Source of the DNA: DATKCJ01 sp035513275
GTDB lineage: Bacteria > Verrucomicrobiota > Verrucomicrobiia > Opitutales > Opitutaceae
Assembly (NCBI GenBank): GCA_035513275.1
Contig: DATKCJ010000246.1
Location: 1-7,436, forward strand
Direction: 5' to 3'
DNA length: 7,436 nucleotides
Program-made: the position numbers and the translations under genes
The notes under the pieces: generated by a model
What the model was told of the DNA's origin: nothing
Databases searched by the model: none
What the model saw: the letters and a program-made list of their open reading frames with translations, nothing else
Part shown: in pieces, positions 4,685-7,436 of the stretch
Layout: the number at the start of each line of letters is the position of its first letter
Numbering within the stretch: the first letter of the stretch is position 1

Positions 4685-6583
4685 CTACTTCCACAGCGAC
4701 GGCAGCCATGTCGACATCCACGGCATGTAGGTGATCGCGAGCACGCCGAGGAGTCGCCACCAGAAGATGCCGCTGACCGCGCGCAGAATTACCGTGAGCG
4801 GCTTGTTGAAGCGATACGACGCGAGGAAGAGATTCATCCCCACGGGCGGCGTCATGTAGCCGAGCTCGAGATTTGCGAGGAAGATGATCCCGAGGTGAAC
4901 CGGGTCCACGCCGAACGCCAGAGCGATCGGCAGGATGATCGGCACGACCACCACTGTCGCCGAAAAGATATCCATCAGGCAGCCAACGATCAGGAGCAGG
5001 ACATTGAGCAGGAGCAGGAAAACCAACTTCGACTGCAGATTCGCCGTCGCCCAGTCCACCACCCTCCCGGGCACTTCCTCCATCACAAGCCAGTGCGTAA
5101 ACCCTGTCGCGATGCCGAGGATGAGCAACACGCCGCCGACGAGCAGGCCGCACTCGGTGAGTATCCGGATCGTGTCCTTCCTCAAGCTGATGTCCCGGTA
5201 AACGAAGCACTCGATCACAAACGCATACAGCGCCGTGATCGCGGCAGCTTCGACTGGAGTCGCAAATCCGCCGAAGAGCGCGCCGAGCGCGACCACGGGC
5301 AGCGCCAGCTCCCACTTCGCCTCCCAAAGCGACGCGAGTGCTTCACGCTTCTCGAAACGTTTCCGTTCGCCACCGCCGGCCACCTTCGGTGTGTGCAGCA
5401 CGCCCCAGATCATCGTGATCGCGACGAGAAGCGCGCCCGGCAAAATGCCGCCGAGAAACATTTGCTCGATGCCGATGCCACTGGCGCTCGCGAAGCCGAT
5501 GTCGAGATTCGAGAGCACCGTGCCGGCGATGATCGCGTAGAGGATCAGCGGCAGGCTCGGCGGAAACAGCAGACCGAGCGCGCCAGACGAGGTGATCAGG
5601 CCGAGCGCGTTCTTCTCCTTCATGTTCGAGGCGATGAGCACCGGCAGGAGCAGCGAGCCCATCGCGAGAATCGTCACACCCGAGGCGCCGGTGAACGTCG
5701 TGAAAAACGCGCAGGCAACCGCCGCGACGATCGCCGTGCCGCCGCGCAGCCAGCCGAACCACGCGCCGAAGAAGCGCACGAAGCGCTTCGACGTGCCGCC
5801 CTCGGCGAGGAAATAACCGGCAAGCGTGAACAGCGGCACGGTCGGCAGCGTCGGATTTGTCGTGAGCGAATAGTGCTTCAGCGGAATCGTCGCCAGAGGA
5901 AGGTCGCCCGCGCAGAGCAGCACGATCGTGATTCCCGCGAGGACAGCAAAGATCGGCATGCCGAGGACACCGGCTGCGAGCATGCCGCCGATGCCGATCC
6001 AATAGCCCGCCGATCCCCAGAACCAGTCGCTGTGCCCGATGAGCACCGCCACCACTGCCAATGCGACCGCAGCGGCGAGCGCGCGCACCCGCCACCGGTT
6101 GCCCGAGTGGTAGACGAGGCGCGCGGCAATAAATGCGAAGCCCACCGGTAGCGCCGCTTGCGCAACCCAGGTTGCGATTCCAAAGCCGAGTCGCGTGCCT
6201 CCCTCCTTTTCGGTGAGCATGAAAGTCCACGACGATTCGGCGAGCGCGAGCGAGACCGCGGCGGCAACGCCGCCGGCAAAGACCGCCATCCCGATCTTCC
6301 ACGGGCCCTTCACAAAAGTGACGATGCCGGCAAACCCGAGCAGCCGCTCCTCGCGCGCGGCGACCATGCCGCCGATCATGCCGATCCAGAGTGTCGTGTG
6401 TGTGATAAGCGAGCTGGCCCCGCGGATCCCCGTGCCGCCGGTGAACCGGATGATCATCTCGATGATCGGCACCGCGAGGGCAGTCGCCAGCGCGAGCGCG
6501 AGCGCGATGTTCTCGACGGAGTGAAGCGCGGCGGCCGGCCGCGACGGTGGAGGTCTCGGTGGCGTGCCGTCCTGCAAGGTCAT
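4685..6583 (-). CDS. dctM: TRAP transporter fused permease (DctQ small subunit joined to DctM large subunit)
   Basis: The 632-residue inner-membrane protein joins both membrane subunits of a tripartite ATP-independent periplasmic (TRAP) transporter, which moves its solute with a sodium or proton gradient. Residues 1-20 are a Pro/Ala-rich cytosolic lead. About 24-160 is the DctQ part, with four hydrophobic segments (about 26-45, 58-76, 97-115, 138-157) and the family-like stretch TLWIGMIGGMVAAREERLL. From about 195 to the end is a normal-sized DctM: LPTVPLFTLAGYFLAEGG (246-263), the TFTGASGVTILAMGSLLLP region (296-314), GLLFPPSLPLILYA (337-350), and near the C-terminus MTPPVGMNLF. No stop separates the two parts. 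ATG 6583 is chosen because it overlaps the solute-binding-protein stop as ATGA and has AGGCGG just upstream. The frame is open for 40 more codons inside the upstream gene, but that stretch is arginine-rich and not TRAP-like. The isomerase gene follows. Confidence 0.92.
   Translation of the reverse strand: MTLQDGTPPRPPPSRPAAALHSVENIALALALATALAVPIIEMIIRFTGGTGIRGASSLITHTTLWIGMIGGMVAAREERLLGFAGIVTFVKGPWKIGMAVFAGGVAAAVSLALAESSWTFMLTEKEGGTRLGFGIATWVAQAALPVGFAFIAARLVYHSGNRWRVRALAAAVALAVVAVLIGHSDWFWGSAGYWIGIGGMLAAGVLGMPIFAVLAGITIVLLCAGDLPLATIPLKHYSLTTNPTLPTVPLFTLAGYFLAEGGTSKRFVRFFGAWFGWLRGGTAIVAAVACAFFTTFTGASGVTILAMGSLLLPVLIASNMKEKNALGLITSSGALGLLFPPSLPLILYAIIAGTVLSNLDIGFASASGIGIEQMFLGGILPGALLVAITMIWGVLHTPKVAGGGERKRFEKREALASLWEAKWELALPVVALGALFGGFATPVEAAAITALYAFVIECFVYRDISLRKDTIRILTECGLLVGGVLLILGIATGFTHWLVMEEVPGRVVDWATANLQSKLVFLLLLNVLLLIVGCLMDIFSATVVVVPIILPIALAFGVDPVHLGIIFLANLELGYMTPPVGMNLFLASYRFNKPLTVILRAVSGIFWWRLLGVLAITYMPWMSTWLPSLWK
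6580..6583 (-). promoter_or_regulatory. ATGA stop/start overlap coupling the TRAP receptor and permease genes
   Basis: On the minus strand the receptor gene ends in TGA (6582-6580) and the permease begins with ATG (6583-6581), sharing the bases ATGA. A weak Shine-Dalgarno-like AGGCGG sits at 6592-6587. This arrangement usually means translation of the second gene depends on the first, which would match the stoichiometry of transporter parts. Confidence 0.7.
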
Positions 6584-7436
6584 TGACCGCCTGCGCGCGC
6601 CGCGCGGTATTCCTTCACGATCCGCATCACCTCGTCGAACACCTCGGCCGGCACAAGGCTGCCGCGGATCATTGGATAAACACCGCTGACCGTTTTCTCC
6701 CATTCCGCCAGCGCCTCGGGAGTGACTTCATGGACGGTGAGCCCGCGCGCGATCATCGCGGCGATCGCGTCGTTGCTCTCCTTGCGGCTGCGCTCGCGGA
6801 TCGCCTGCCCCGCCACCTGCGCTGCCTCCATGAGGGCCGGCCGCTTGTCCGCAGGAATCTTATCCCAAGTCGCTTTCGTCACGACCGCGGCTCCGAGCAG
6901 TGGCGCGTAGTTCAGGCGGAGCATGTGATTCGCCTTGCGGTCGAGCTGCGTCGCAAGCGCGTAGATCGGCGGCACCGACAATGCGGTGATGAGCCCGGTC
7001 TGGAGTGCCGCTGGGATGTCGTTTGACTCCAGGGGCACCGGGTTCTGTCCGATCGCTCGCATGATCGCGACCTGCTTGGGGTCGGCCACGACGAGGAGCT
7101 TTTGTTTCGAGAAATCCTTCGGCGTGATTGCCTCGGTGACGGTGAAGAAGTGAATCCAGCCGCTGTCCACCCAGAAGAGCGTCTCGAAGCCGTGCGCCCG
7201 CATCCGCTTCTCGAGTTCGGGCCGCATGACGGAGAGCGCGTGGTCGAACTCGTCGAGGTCGTGAAACACCAGCGGCATGTTTTGCAGTCCGGTGACAGCC
7301 GGCTCGATCGTCGAGAGGCCCAGGACCGTGAGCAGCCCGGCTTGCAGGGTCCCCACGCGCATGAGTCGCACCATGTCGGCTTCGCTGCCCTGCGTGCCGT
7401 CGGTGTAGATGACGAGTTTCACGGAGCCGTCGGTGG
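6580..7436 (-). CDS. dctP: TRAP transporter solute-binding protein, DctP family, Tp0957-like branch (5' partial)
   Basis: The frame stays open to the right edge, so 284 residues are visible and roughly 50 N-terminal residues, including the export signal, lie beyond the window. A GTG at 7422 is internal: it falls in TDGSVKLVIYTDG, the second strand of the DctP fold. Family landmarks are the GSEADMVRLMRVGTLQAG helix region, GWIHFFT, NPVPLESNDIPAALQTGLI and the C-terminal helices. The product would be periplasmic or lipid-anchored and hand solute to the fused permease encoded next. In ordinary DctP proteins the strand after the hinge reads K-x-R-V/I, and its Arg binds the ligand carboxylate. Here it reads KLLVV, with Leu at 7093-7095 in the Arg position. 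This, with GWIHFFT and the surrounding pattern, matches what I remember of the Treponema pallidum Tp0957-type receptors, which are thought to bind a non-canonical, possibly hydrophobic, ligand. The subfamily call is inference. Confidence 0.85.
   Translation of the reverse strand, partial: TDGSVKLVIYTDGTQGSEADMVRLMRVGTLQAGLLTVLGLSTIEPAVTGLQNMPLVFHDLDEFDHALSVMRPELEKRMRAHGFETLFWVDSGWIHFFTVTEAITPKDFSKQKLLVVADPKQVAIMRAIGQNPVPLESNDIPAALQTGLITALSVPPIYALATQLDRKANHMLRLNYAPLLGAAVVTKATWDKIPADKRPALMEAAQVAGQAIRERSRKESNDAIAAMIARGLTVHEVTPEALAEWEKTVSGVYPMIRGSLVPAEVFDEVMRIVKEYRAARAGGQ

Noticed and set aside
4895..6151. A 418-codon plus-strand open frame opposite the TRAP permease
   Set aside because: Its translation is dominated by Arg, Glu, Asp, His and Gln with no family pattern. 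It is the mirror of a G+C-rich membrane-protein gene whose own frame shows clear TRAP motifs.
6584..6703. A 40-residue N-terminal extension of the TRAP permease
   Set aside because: It runs inside the receptor gene in another frame and is polar and Arg-rich. The ATGA overlap start at 6583 gives the expected protein.
7420..7422. GTG as the start of the TRAP receptor
   Set aside because: It would remove the signal peptide and first strand. The codons before it continue the DctP pattern to the window edge, so the gene is simply cut off.

Overview
The window is G+C-rich, densely coded DNA with short or overlapping gene junctions. Its family mix suggests a member of the Verrucomicrobiota, most like Opitutales/Opitutaceae: a phytanoyl-CoA-dioxygenase-like enzyme, an exported alpha/beta hydrolase, ROK and SIS sugar proteins, and a fused TRAP permease. 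That placement is from recalled family resemblance, not a search. I see no rRNA, tRNA, CRISPR array, insertion sequence, integrase or phage gene. No gene-free stretch exceeds 70 bases.

Left half, plus strand (1-3796): the 3' end of an unidentified protein with a GATase-like/glycoside-hydrolase-type C-terminus; a ROK-family sugar kinase; a GmhA-like SIS sugar-phosphate isomerase; a phytanoyl-CoA dioxygenase family Fe(II)/2-oxoglutarate enzyme; and a secreted alpha/beta hydrolase. Gaps are 65, 17 and 13 bases, and the last pair overlaps by 4 bases, so this reads as one operon. The likely logic is exported or glycan-active hydrolysis, then cytosolic phosphorylation (ROK) and isomerisation (SIS). 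The dioxygenase has no obvious place in that route.

Middle (3793-3852): a 60-base composite inverted-repeat element fills the space between the two convergent gene sets. It forms two strong hairpins, and its first bases supply the hydrolase stop codon.

Right half, minus strand (7436 down to 3856): the C-terminal five-sixths or so of a TRAP solute-binding protein, a DctQ-DctM fused TRAP permease (4-base ATGA overlap), and a TIM-barrel sugar-phosphate isomerase/epimerase-like enzyme 31 bases further on. This is an uptake-plus-first-step operon. The binding protein looks like the Treponema Tp0957 branch of TRAP receptors and lacks the arginine that normally pins a carboxylate ligand, so the substrate may not be an ordinary organic acid.

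No complete undescribed system is evident. The points most worth a second look are the arginine-less TRAP receptor, the ROK kinase without its zinc cysteines paired with an insert-bearing SIS isomerase, and the composite repeat between the operons.
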